This document shows, piece after piece, positions 49,734 through 57,568 of a DNA stretch of 64,000 nt (position 1 is the stretch's first letter; every line of letters begins with the position of its first letter). Both the position numbers and the translations under genes were made by a program. The stretch is taken from assembly GCA_964540815.1 (NCBI GenBank), contig CAZIOH010000019.1:17935-81934 (forward strand). Reading direction: 5' to 3'. The DNA is from CAZIOH01 sp964540815. GTDB lineage: Bacteria > Myxococcota_A > Polyangia > Fen-1088. The notes beneath the pieces are model-generated. The model searched no databases. It was not told where the DNA came from and saw nothing but the letters and a program-made list of their open reading frames with translations.

Positions 49734-49781
49734 TCCCCGTCGCGTCCGCTCACGGGGCCGCGCACCAATCTCGAGTGCCTC

Positions 49782-50801
49782 TCACCTCGCCGCGCGCGCC
49801 AGCAGGAAGTGCCCCGCCGGGCGATCGACGCTGATGGTGGGGACGTCTCCCCGGGCGAGCGTCCGCGCCAGCGCCGCCCGGCTCGTGAGCTGGTGCGTGC
49901 CTGCGCCGCGGACCAGGTCCCCGGTCTCGATCCCGAAGACCCGCATCCGCCCCGGGTCGAGGATCAGGAGCCGTGCTCCGCTCCCCGACAGGCGGGCCAG
50001 CTCGGATTCGGGGACCTCGGGGTAAAGGACGCGCAGCCGGTGCAGCCGGTCGCTCGCCGAGACGGTCGGCCCAGGCTCGGTTTGTACAGCGCCAGCGCCA
50101 GCGTCGCCTCGGCGCGGAGGAATCTCGACCAGCCTCCCGAACCCGTGCATGCCCCCCCGCGGTGATTGCACCAGGCGCGGGGTGAAACGGCGCATCGCCT
50201 CGCGGATCGCGTCCTCGCTGGCCTGGGCGAGCCCGAGCGGGTGTCCGCGGGTGTCGCGCTCGGGCGCGTTCGCGTAAGCGCTGGCGTACGTTTCGACGCT
50301 GCCGAGCAGCTCCCCGGTCAGGGCGCTGCGCACGTCCAGGCGCACGAGGTAGTCGGCGTAGTGGCGAAGCGCCTGGCCGGTTCCAAACCCCGGCAGCTCG
50401 GACGCCTCGGTGCGGTTCCCACGGGCCGCGGTGATCGAGAACGTCACGGCGCGCGCCGGATCCTCTCCGAGGGCGGTGAGGCCAGCCGGGATCAGCTCCG
50501 GGTCGGTGCCCCTCAGCTCTTCGGCCAGGACGGTGCGACCTCCGCTGGCCTCGATGAGGAAGTCGTCCGCATATCGACCGGAGCGCCGCTGGTCCGCGAG
50601 CTTGCCGAACCCGAGCCGGGGCGGAAGGGACACGATCGCGTTGATTCGCTCCGGCAGGTCCCCGAGGTCGGCCCGCACATGGACCAGGGCACCGCCGCAG
50701 CCCGCACCCCACACCGCGCCGCAGGCGGCGAGCCATACCCGCGTCAGGGCCAGGGCGAACGCCCGGCCTCGGCCTCGGGCAAACTTGTGCGCGCCACCCA
50801 T
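49782..50801 (-). CDS. Putative lipoprotein of unknown function
   Basis: A 339-residue protein with a signal ending VWGAGCGG, a likely lipobox. I do not recognise the family. LPERINAIVSLPPRLGFGKLAD and LRHYADYLVRLDVRSALTGELLGSVETY suggest an alpha/beta periplasmic domain similar in feel to those of lipoprotein-type assembly factors, but this is not evidence. A PEVPESELARLSGSGARLLI segment is near the C-terminus. It is flanked by same-strand exported proteins. Confidence 0.6.
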   Translation of the reverse strand: MGGAHKFARGRGRAFALALTRVWLAACGAVWGAGCGGALVHVRADLGDLPERINAIVSLPPRLGFGKLADQRRSGRYADDFLIEASGGRTVLAEELRGTDPELIPAGLTALGEDPARAVTFSITAARGNRTEASELPGFGTGQALRHYADYLVRLDVRSALTGELLGSVETYASAYANAPERDTRGHPLGLAQASEDAIREAMRRFTPRLVQSPRGGMHGFGRLVEIPPRRGDAGAGAVQTEPGPTVSASDRLHRLRVLYPEVPESELARLSGSGARLLILDPGRMRVFGIETGDLVRGAGTHQLTSRAALARTLARGDVPTISVDRPAGHFLLARAAR

Positions 50802-50882
50802 AGCGGCAGGTCCATCGTCATGATCGGCCGATTCGTGAAGGGCGGCCCGTGACGGTCGGGCTGGGGTCGGGCCCGGACCCGA

Positions 50883-51605
50883 TTACCAGGATTCTTCGGA
50901 CGGGTCGGACTTGCTCTCGGTGCCGCCGGTCGGGCCATCGGTGCCGCTGGCCGGGTGGCCCGTGGGCCTGGCCTTGGCCTTGGCCTTGGCCGTGGGCTTG
51001 GCCTTGTCGGTGCTCGACGCCCCCGATGCCTTCGGACGCGCGATCCTGTCCGAGCCGCCGCCCCCCGCCTCGGACGTCGCCTTGCCCGTGGCCGGCGAGG
51101 TCTCGGCCACGGCCACCTCGAGGACGACCGATTCCTTCACCGGCTTGCAAGCCTGCTCCTGGCACATCACGAAGCGGGCGTCCCCGGTGATCTTCTTCTT
51201 CCCTGGCGTGCTCGGGGTGAAGGCCAGGTCGAAGCGCGCGCGCTCGAGCGAGGTCTCCGCGAGGTCGGCCCGCGTGAGCTTCCCCTTGGCCAGGGCCACG
51301 CCGGGGTCGGCGACCAGCGTGAGCGTGATGGGAGCTTCGGCGTTCACGTGCCAGCCGTTCTTTCCCACGACCGCGACGCTGGCCGTCGAGGCCGTGCCGA
51401 CGGTGGCGTCCTTGGCGCTCTTCTCGATGGCGTAGAACGCGGGCTCCGCGGCCTCCGCCCGGACAGTGGCGGTCCCGATCGAGATGGCGAGCGCGCTTAG
51501 GCAGAAGAGCTGCCGCGCGCCGCCCGCGGGGCGAGCCGCTCGCCGGGGACGCGACGGGGAGACGTCCAGATGGGCATGAGATTGCGGGGACCTGGTCTTG
51601 GTCAT
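50883..51605 (-). CDS. Secreted DsbD N-terminal-like protein with Lys/Ala tail
   Basis: A 240-residue exported protein. After a long signal region, the domain has KNGWHVNAEAPITLTL and FVMCQEQACKPVKESVVLEV. The CxxxxCxP pair in this context is the redox pair of the DsbD alpha domain. It lacks the transmembrane and thioredoxin parts of DsbD, so it would be a free periplasmic thiol carrier. The C-terminus is disordered with KAKAKA, encoded by a 6-bp repeat (about 50968-50991). GAGGAG precedes the ATG at 51605. Confidence 0.7.
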   Translation of the reverse strand: MTKTRSPQSHAHLDVSPSRPRRAARPAGGARQLFCLSALAISIGTATVRAEAAEPAFYAIEKSAKDATVGTASTASVAVVGKNGWHVNAEAPITLTLVADPGVALAKGKLTRADLAETSLERARFDLAFTPSTPGKKKITGDARFVMCQEQACKPVKESVVLEVAVAETSPATGKATSEAGGGGSDRIARPKASGASSTDKAKPTAKAKAKARPTGHPASGTDGPTGGTESKSDPSEESW

Positions 51606-51760
51606 GGGAGCTCCTCGGAAGAACGGGTGGGGTGACACGACGGCCCTCGCAGGATTCAACTGTGAACCAACCCTGGACGAAAGTCCGGGTGTCGCCATTC
51701 TGGCCTCACCAATCATCCGGACGCTGCAATTCGTTGCGCAATCCGGGGGGCCACGGCATT

Positions 51761-51788
51761 TTGACCCACATGTGCGCGGATGTATGAT
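51761..51788 (+). promoter_or_regulatory. Sigma70-like promoter of the PilZ gene
   Basis: TTGACC, a 16-bp spacer and TATGAT are near consensus. The -10 ends 8 nt before the ATG at 51797, so the leader would be about 2 nt. Confidence 0.7.
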
Positions 51789-51796
51789 AGCGGGTC

Positions 51797-52123
51797 ATGG
51801 ACACCAAACGCCTCTGGAATCCTCTGATCGCGGAGCGCCGCGCGGTGGCGCGCCGGCGCGTGGACTTCTACGCGGTCGAGCTGGTCGCCGGCGCGCGCTA
51901 CCTGCGGAAGATCCGGAACGTCTCGGCTGACGGTCTCCTGCTCGAGGCCCGCCTGGTGTTCCAGCATCCCGGGCGCATCATGGAGCTCGAGCTGCCGCGC
52001 CACGACGATCATCCGCTGCGCGTGCGCGCCAAGGTCGTGCGGGTCACCCCAGCCGGCGAGATCGGTCTGCGAACGATCGGACGTCCCTGGATGGACGGGG
52101 TGGGCGGGCACATCGAGCTTTGA
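51797..52123 (+). CDS. PilZ-domain protein
   Basis: A 108-residue single-domain protein. RRAVARRRVDF supplies the RxxxR half and NVSADGLLLEA the (D/N)xSxxG half of the c-di-GMP-binding motif. Such stand-alone PilZ proteins act as c-di-GMP effectors for motility, polysaccharide or pili in the cytoplasm. It is preceded by a near-consensus promoter with almost no leader. It is divergent from the DsbD-like gene. Confidence 0.9.
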   Translation: MDTKRLWNPLIAERRAVARRRVDFYAVELVAGARYLRKIRNVSADGLLLEARLVFQHPGRIMELELPRHDDHPLRVRAKVVRVTPAGEIGLRTIGRPWMDGVGGHIEL

Positions 52124-52188
52124 CGCCGAGGCGCCGGCCCGGGCTCCGACCGACACCGAAGCCAGGGCGCGCCAGCACCTCGAACGTG

Positions 52189-52194
52189 TAAGAT
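52189..52194 (+). promoter_or_regulatory. -10 box of the small conserved gene
   Basis: TAAGAT is 7 nt before the ATG at 52202; there is no ribosome site, and a leaderless start is predicted. Confidence 0.45.
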
Positions 52195-52201
52195 CGCCGC
52201 C

Positions 52202-52465
52202 ATGGCTCTCATCGAGAAACCCGAGCGCGCCCGGCAGCTCGCCCGCGCCATCGTCTCGGATCTGCTCGTCTACCACGACGCCAAGATCGTCGACGGCATC
52301 GAGCGCGATGCCCTGTTCGACGTGATGCGCGCCGAGATAGAGGAAGGACGAACGCTGTACAAAGGCCGGGTCACGCCCGAGATGTTTGCGCAGAACCACT
52401 ACGACCGGGCCCTCGTCGACGTGATGTTGAAGGCCAAGGGGCACGTGAAATCGCGAATCTGGTAG
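52202..52465 (+). CDS. Small conserved protein of unknown function
   Basis: An 87-residue helical protein: ARQLARAIVSDLLVYHDAKI, then IERDALFDVMRAEIEEGRTLY and a C-terminal KGHVKSRIW. I recall similar proteins as unnamed conserved genes in Myxococcota but cannot give a function. Its end overlaps the probable rluD start at 52459. It is charged and probably cytosolic. Confidence 0.75.
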   Translation: MALIEKPERARQLARAIVSDLLVYHDAKIVDGIERDALFDVMRAEIEEGRTLYKGRVTPEMFAQNHYDRALVDVMLKAKGHVKSRIW

Positions 52466-53445
52466 GCGGACGAGCCTGGACCGTCGGGGCCGACGCGGCG
52501 GGAGCGCGCCTCGATCTCTTCCTCGCGAGCCGCATCCCCGGGGTGTCTCGCTCGCAGCTGGCCCGGCACATCGCCGAGGGCGCGGTGACGGTGGATGGCC
52601 AGGCGGCGGTCCCCTCGCGAAAGGTCAAGGCCGGCGAACGCGTGGCCTGGCTCGCCCCCGCCGCCGCGCCGACGGACCTGAAGGCCGAGGCGATTCCGCT
52701 CACGGTGGTGCACGAGGACGCACACCTCATCGTGATCGACAAACCCGCCGGGCTGGTGGTCCATCCGGCGCCCGGGCACGAGGCGGGGACCCTGGTCAAC
52801 GCGCTCCTCGCCCACGTGCGCGATCTGCGCGGCATCGGGGGTGAGCTGCGCCCCGGGATCGTTCACCGCATCGACAAGGACACCTCGGGCCTTCTGGTGG
52901 TGGCGAAGGACGATCGCACGATGGTGGCGCTCGGCGCGGCGTTCAAGGCCCACGACATCCGCCGGGTCTATGACGCCCTCGTGGTCGGGCGTCCCCCGAA
53001 CCCGGGCGGGCGCATCGAGACGCTGCACGGGCGGGACCCGCGGGATCGCAAGAAGTTCTCGATCAAGGTGAAGACCGGGCGCAAGGCCATCACCAACTGG
53101 CGGGTGGTCGAAGCGTTTGCCGGGGCGGCGCGCGTCGAGGCCGTGCTCGAGACCGGACGGACCCACCAGGTGCGGGTGCACATGGCCGCGCTCGGGTTGC
53201 CCCTGCTCGGGGATCGCACCTACGGCAAGCCGCCCCGGTCGCCCGAGGTGCGCGCCGTCGCGGAGGTCCTCGGGCGACAGGCCCTGCATGCGCGCCATCT
53301 CGGGTTCGCGCACCCGGCGACGGGGAAGTGGCTGGAGTTCGATTCCGCGCCGCCGCCGGACTTCGCCTCGGCCCTGGCGGCCCTGCGAGGGCTCGCGCCT
53401 TCCCCTGCGCCCTTGCCGACGCAGGGGACTTCGTCGCATCGTTGA
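52459..53445 (+). CDS. rluD: Ribosomal large-subunit pseudouridine synthase D-like
   Basis: The enzyme converts uridines in 23S rRNA to pseudouridine. The N-terminal S4 domain is TVGADAAGARLDLFLASRIP and SRSQLARHIAEGAVTVDG; the catalytic Asp motif is GIVHRIDKDTSGLLVVAK. TGRTHQVRVHMA is also typical. No ATG, GTG or TTG precedes the S4 domain; the first is GTG at 52543, which would cut the S4 domain. CTG at 52459 gives 328 residues, the normal RluD size, and overlaps the upstream stop, so I chose it. Confidence 0.88.
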   Translation: MVGGRAWTVGADAAGARLDLFLASRIPGVSRSQLARHIAEGAVTVDGQAAVPSRKVKAGERVAWLAPAAAPTDLKAEAIPLTVVHEDAHLIVIDKPAGLVVHPAPGHEAGTLVNALLAHVRDLRGIGGELRPGIVHRIDKDTSGLLVVAKDDRTMVALGAAFKAHDIRRVYDALVVGRPPNPGGRIETLHGRDPRDRKKFSIKVKTGRKAITNWRVVEAFAGAARVEAVLETGRTHQVRVHMAALGLPLLGDRTYGKPPRSPEVRAVAEVLGRQALHARHLGFAHPATGKWLEFDSAPPPDFASALAALRGLAPSPAPLPTQGTSSHR

Positions 53446-53464
53446 GGAGGCAAAGGGAACCGCC

Positions 53465-54295
53465 ATGCACGACACCGAGATCCAGGGCCACGCCTGTCAC
53501 CTGCCGGTCCTTCAGTCGGAGCTGCTGGTGGGTCGATTTCGACACGGGTTCACCACCCGACACGGCGGCGTGAGCCAGGGGCCCTTCGATTCGCTCAACC
53601 TCGGGGGGCGCTGGGGCGACGATCCTGGAGCCGTCGCCGAGAACCACCGCCGCTTGCGGGACGCGGGAGCCGGGGGCGCCGAGGTGCACTTTGGCTGGCA
53701 GGTCCACGGCGCGGAGGTGGCGGTGGTCGCGGCGGGGCAGCCTGCGGGCGTGACCGGGGCCACCCGGGCGGATGCGGTCTTGACGGCGTCGCCCGGGGTG
53801 GCGCTCGGCGTTCTGGCCGCGGATTGCGTCCCGATCCTGATCGGGAACGTGGTCACGGGCGCCTGCGCCGCAGTGCATTCCGGGTGGCGGGGAGCCGTGG
53901 CCGGCGTGCTCGAGGCGGCGCTGCGGAGGCTGCTCGACCTGCCAGGGGCCCGCGTGTCCGATCTGCGCGTCGCGATCGGTCCCTCGATCGGGCCTTGTTG
54001 CTTCGAGGTTGGCGCCGAGGTCATCGCCGAGGTCGAGGTGGCCTTCGGCGGCGCGGCGCGCCTGCAGGGCGGGATCCGAGCCCGCGGCCAGGACCACGAG
54101 CGGGACCAGGAGCAGGAGAAGGACCACGTGGATCTCTGGCGCCTCGGGGTTCTCGCGGCCCAGAACCTCGGCGTTGCCGCGGCCCACATCGACGTGGCGG
54201 AGCGGTGCACCGTGTGCGCCGGGGGGCGCTTCTTCTCCTATCGTCGCGATCGCGGCCGGACCGGGCTGCAAGGTGCCCTGATCGTCGCCCCCTGA
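53465..54295 (+). CDS. pgeF: Multicopper polyphenol oxidase family / PgeF editing enzyme
   Basis: A 276-residue laccase-domain protein (YfiH/PgeF), which in E. coli hydrolyses misincorporated L-Ser in peptidoglycan precursors. GFTTRHGGVSQGPFDSLNLG, HFGWQVHGAEV, ADCVPILI, AAVHSGWRGAVAGV and IGPSIGPCCFEVG include the zinc/copper His and Cys residues. Position next to rluD is the usual order. A charged insert DHERDQEQEKD lies before the end. ATG at 53465 with a GAGGAGG about 15 bp upstream. Confidence 0.94.
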   Translation: MHDTEIQGHACHLPVLQSELLVGRFRHGFTTRHGGVSQGPFDSLNLGGRWGDDPGAVAENHRRLRDAGAGGAEVHFGWQVHGAEVAVVAAGQPAGVTGATRADAVLTASPGVALGVLAADCVPILIGNVVTGACAAVHSGWRGAVAGVLEAALRRLLDLPGARVSDLRVAIGPSIGPCCFEVGAEVIAEVEVAFGGAARLQGGIRARGQDHERDQEQEKDHVDLWRLGVLAAQNLGVAAAHIDVAERCTVCAGGRFFSYRRDRGRTGLQGALIVAP

Positions 54296-54771
54296 AAGAT
54301 TCTCACGCCGCGTTTAAAGCTGTGCCCCCAACCGACGATGGCAAGGGGGGGCAAGCTCGAAGGCAAGTTTCGGACGACGGTGAGCGGGTTGGTCGAGGGC
54401 CTTCGGTCAGGTGTGGTAGTCCGGGTGGGATGTTGGGGAGCAGGTCGGGGTCGGTCGGGAGGAGTGGCCCGGGTTGGTCGGGGGCGGCGTGGGGGCCAGG
54501 GTCGGGTCGGGCGTCGTCGGGGACGGAAGTGGGTTGGGGTGGGTGGGACCGGGGGCGGCGTGTGGCGGGCGGGGGCAAACGACACGAGCGTGTGGGCGGG
54601 TGGTCCAGGGGACGAGACGTCCGAGGTCTCTCGAAACGATGGCCGGGCAGAGTCAGTGGATTTGGGGAATCACCGACGGCCGCCATCCTTCGCCAAATTG
54701 CTCGTGTCGTTTTGCGATCGCGCGCCCGCGGGCGGAGAACCGGAAGTCCCGAGGTGCCCCAGGGTTTGGTG
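54296..54771. other. 476-bp G-rich gene-free region
   Basis: Between pgeF and a convergent minus-strand gene lies a stretch with very biased strand composition: the plus strand from about 54400 to 54620 is full of GGG runs. Frames are open here but the translations are Gly/Arg/Val-only and carry no domain, so I do not call a gene. A strong quadruplex motif lies at 54531-54555. Confidence 0.6.
54531..54555 (+). other. G-quadruplex-forming sequence
   Basis: Five G-tracts (3, 4, 3, 3 and 5 G) with loops TT, T, T and ACC fit the four-tract rule for an intramolecular quadruplex with very short loops. The plus strand carries the Gs. Confidence 0.7.
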
Positions 54772-55344
54772 TCACCCGCGACGTCGGGTGCGCGCGAGGC
54801 CGACGCCGGCCGCCAGGACCATGGCCAGCAGCGCGTCCACCATGACCGGGTCCCTGTCACGCGCCACCGAGCAACCACCTCCACTGCTGGACGAGGCCGC
54901 CGCGGTGCCTGCGTCGCTCGTGGTGCTCGCGCCGCCGGTTCCGATCGCGCCGCCGGTGCCGCTCTTGCCACCGGTCGCGGCGGTGCTGCCACCCGAACCG
55001 GCTCCGCCCGTCCCCACGGCGGCGCTGCCGCCAGAGCCTCCTCCCGGGGATTGCGCCACCGTCGTGAAGGTGCAGTAGGGGTAGGCACAGGTGGCGCCCA
55101 GGCCCTTGCACTTGCAGTCGGTGTCGACCGTGCACCACCCGTCGGCGCCCTTGGCCGCCTTCCCCGCCGGCTGGCACGTCAATCCCATGTTGTAGTCGCA
55201 CACGTCCCCGCCACAGGCCGCGTTGGGGCAGTCGACATCGTTGACGCAGCCCGCGGCGCGGGCGCTCGGGGCGGAAAGAAGGACGGTCGCCAAGATCGTG
55301 GCGGCGAGTGTCCCCAGCTGAAATCCAAGACGTGAGGTCGTCAT
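54772..55344 (-). CDS. Cys-rich secreted protein with MYXO-CTERM tail
   Basis: A 190-residue surface protein. The signal is LGTLAATILATVLLSAPSARA. A Cys-rich core starts GCVNDVDCPNAACGGDVCDY and includes CTVDTDCKCKGLGATC. A Gly/Ser/Thr/Ala stalk follows. The C-terminus has GGGCSV, a hydrophobic segment DALLAMVLAAGVGLA and RTRRR, the classic MYXO-CTERM sorting pattern. The ATG at 55342-55344 has GGAGG upstream. Function is unknown. Confidence 0.85.
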   Translation of the reverse strand: MTTSRLGFQLGTLAATILATVLLSAPSARAAGCVNDVDCPNAACGGDVCDYNMGLTCQPAGKAAKGADGWCTVDTDCKCKGLGATCAYPYCTFTTVAQSPGGGSGGSAAVGTGGAGSGGSTAATGGKSGTGGAIGTGGASTTSDAGTAAASSSSGGGCSVARDRDPVMVDALLAMVLAAGVGLARTRRRG

Positions 55345-55549
55345 CGAGAGGTCCTCCATTCCAGAAGCGTTTCCATCAACGGCTACCACTGCGATTGTCG
55401 TTCGATCGGAACAGCGCCATTCAAACCGAATTTCGTCTCACCGGGATCAAAATAAGACCGTCCCGGGTGCCGAAAAGGGGTGCCACGGATCACGGCGCCG
55501 AGCCACGCTCCACCCGCGGTGCGACTGACCGCCTTGGCCCTTGGCTCGA

Positions 55550-57343
55550 TCAGCGGGCGGTGGCGCTGAGCTCGCTGTCGACGGTCTCGACCGGGCCGCC
55601 GGACGAACGAAACTGCGCGGTCCAGCTGCTGGCCGGGCCAGGGCCGAGCGCCTCGGCGATCCCGTCGCCGTCGGCGTCGCTCATGTCGACCGTGCCTCCC
55701 CACTGCAGGTCGTCGCCCTCGCCATCGGCCGAGGCGAAACCGGCCTCGGTGCGCGCAATCAGCGCGGCCTGGCCGGCCTGGCAGGCCTGCCGCATGCACC
55801 CCGGCTGGCGCCCGACCTCGGTGCACACCAGCGCGTCGAGCGCATCGCAACCGGTGAGGTGGTCGGTGTCCGGATGCCAGGAGGCCAGATCGAAGACCGC
55901 CGCGAGAAGCACGTCGATCCCCGGAGCCAGGCCCAGACGCTCGCTGACGGATTGCTCGAACGCCTGCCGCGCCAGGGTCCCGATGCGAACCGCGAGGCCG
56001 TGTTGCCCGACCGTGAGCCCGGCGCCCGAGGTCGTGACGTCGACGAACCGCGCCTGTGAATCGGCGATGCCGAGGGCGAGGACGCTGGTGGTCACGGGCT
56101 CGCTGCCGATGATGAAGGTGGCGTTTTGGAGCGTGTGGGTCCCGCGGAAGGCGTCGAGCTTGCCCGTGCCCTCGAGGCTGAGGGTCGAGGTCAGGAAGAA
56201 CTTGTCGAGCACGTGGGCCGCGAGCCCGCTGATGAGATCGAGATCCACGGCCGGCGACTGGGCAGGATTCGGGAAGAGCGCCGCCAGCTTCGCGTCGAGG
56301 CTCGAGGTCCCATCCGCCCGCGTCGCCGGTCGACACGCCGATCCCACCGCCAGCTCGCCGCGCCGGCCGGCGATGTCCGCGACGAGCGCGGCCTGGTCGG
56401 CGGGAACGCCCGGCAGGACGCCGAGCTCCGGGGGAACGCAATCGAGGGCCGCGCCCGCCGGAGAGGCCAGCGCGTCGATGGCACAGTCGAGCCACAGCTG
56501 GCTCGGATCGAGCGGGCAGTCCGTCAAGTCCAGCCAGGGCGTGGCGACCCGGGTGGCGATGTTGCGCTTGGCGAGCAGCACCTGAGCGGAAATGTCGTAT
56601 TCACCCGCAGGGGCGAGCACCACCGCCGCCAGCGGGAGCGCCACCTCCAGGGTCGCGCCCTGCAGGACCGCTCCCGCCGCGATGTCCACGCACCCGGTGG
56701 CCCGGACGGTGCCGCCGGCATCTCGCGCGAGGCCGAGGAGCGTGGTCTGCTGGCCACGGTCAACCCGCACCGGGTTCGAGGCGCCGAGCATCACCACTTG
56801 CGGGCTGCCCGGGACCGAGCTGGCGGGTGGGCTTGCCCAGGACAGCGACCCGCACGGCAGGTTCTGGAACTGCAGGAGGCTGATGGCCACGACCGGGCGG
56901 GGAGGGGAGAATCCCGCCTCGAACGCTGGGACGACTGAGATGGTGGCCACCTGCGTGTCGAAGACGGTGATCATCACCCTCGAGGTGATGGCATGGGGGT
57001 TCTGCGCCGTCACCTCGAACACCGTGGGCAACCCGGCGTGCAAGGTCACGGTGGCGACACCCTGCCCGTCCGTGAGGGCGGACGGGGCGGACAGCGTCGC
57101 GCCCGCCACCCCCGCCTCCGGAATGGCCGCGAAATCGATCCGCTCGCCGGGAATGGCCTGTCCGCCGAGGGTGGCGAGGACGAACCGCAGTGGGACCGCG
57201 CTGCCCGAGCGGACCGAGAACGTGGCGGTCTGGGCGCTGAGATCCCACACGTCGAAGCGGGCCTCGGCCGGGCGGTTGTCGCCGCAGGCAGCAGGCACGG
57301 TCAGGACGAAGTAAGCAAAACCCGCCAGGAAAACAAAACGCAT
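55550..57343 (-). CDS. Large lipoprotein with Ig-like domain, unknown function
   Basis: A 597-residue exported lipoprotein (signal MRFVFLAGFAYFVLTVPAAC, Cys20). The first 130 residues resemble a Big_1/Ig-like fold: PLRFVLATLGGQAIPGERID and TDGQGVATVTLHAG. The rest contains many Cys and is not recognised; SDADGDGIAEAL near the end may bind calcium. The start follows a TAAGCT box 11 nt upstream. It is divergent from the sigma-factor gene. Confidence 0.75.
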   Translation of the reverse strand: MRFVFLAGFAYFVLTVPAACGDNRPAEARFDVWDLSAQTATFSVRSGSAVPLRFVLATLGGQAIPGERIDFAAIPEAGVAGATLSAPSALTDGQGVATVTLHAGLPTVFEVTAQNPHAITSRVMITVFDTQVATISVVPAFEAGFSPPRPVVAISLLQFQNLPCGSLSWASPPASSVPGSPQVVMLGASNPVRVDRGQQTTLLGLARDAGGTVRATGCVDIAAGAVLQGATLEVALPLAAVVLAPAGEYDISAQVLLAKRNIATRVATPWLDLTDCPLDPSQLWLDCAIDALASPAGAALDCVPPELGVLPGVPADQAALVADIAGRRGELAVGSACRPATRADGTSSLDAKLAALFPNPAQSPAVDLDLISGLAAHVLDKFFLTSTLSLEGTGKLDAFRGTHTLQNATFIIGSEPVTTSVLALGIADSQARFVDVTTSGAGLTVGQHGLAVRIGTLARQAFEQSVSERLGLAPGIDVLLAAVFDLASWHPDTDHLTGCDALDALVCTEVGRQPGCMRQACQAGQAALIARTEAGFASADGEGDDLQWGGTVDMSDADGDGIAEALGPGPASSWTAQFRSSGGPVETVDSELSATAR

Positions 57344-57354
57344 CGGGCGAGGTC

Positions 57355-57360
57355 AGCTTA
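57355..57360 (-). promoter_or_regulatory. -10 box of the large lipoprotein gene
   Basis: TAAGCT on the minus strand is followed by 11 nt and the ATG at 57343; leader of about 4 nt predicted. Confidence 0.4.
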
Positions 57361-57464
57361 GTACAGGTCCTCCTGGGACGAATATCGTTCGCTCGAGGGG
57401 CCCCGTGGCTCGGGCTCGGGCCGCTGGGGAAGCGCTGCTGCTGCCGGGAGGACGAGCAGGTGGA

Positions 57465-57495
57465 TTGTAGAAAAATTGAAATTAAATCATATACT
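57465..57495 (+). promoter_or_regulatory. AT-rich promoter region of the ECF sigma gene
   Basis: TTGTAG, a 19-bp spacer and TATACT are within an AT-rich island (about 57464-57510) that stands out from the surrounding GC-rich DNA. The leader to the GTG at 57569 would be about 67 nt. Confidence 0.45.
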
Positions 57496-57568
57496 TACGA
57501 AAAATGTCGCAATTCATGCGCCACCCCGCACTGGACCGCACTCCATATCTCACGAGAAGGTAATCCGC

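Noticed and set aside
54338..55078. Plus-strand gene of 246 codons in the G-rich region
   Set aside because: Gly/Arg/Val-only translation, no signal or domain, and its right half is the antisense of the MYXO-CTERM gene.
57476..57568. Longer N-terminus for the ECF sigma factor starting at a TTG at 57476
   Set aside because: The extension is encoded by the AT-rich promoter region, lacks sigma-factor similarity and would overlap the TATACT box; GTG 57569 has a ribosome site.
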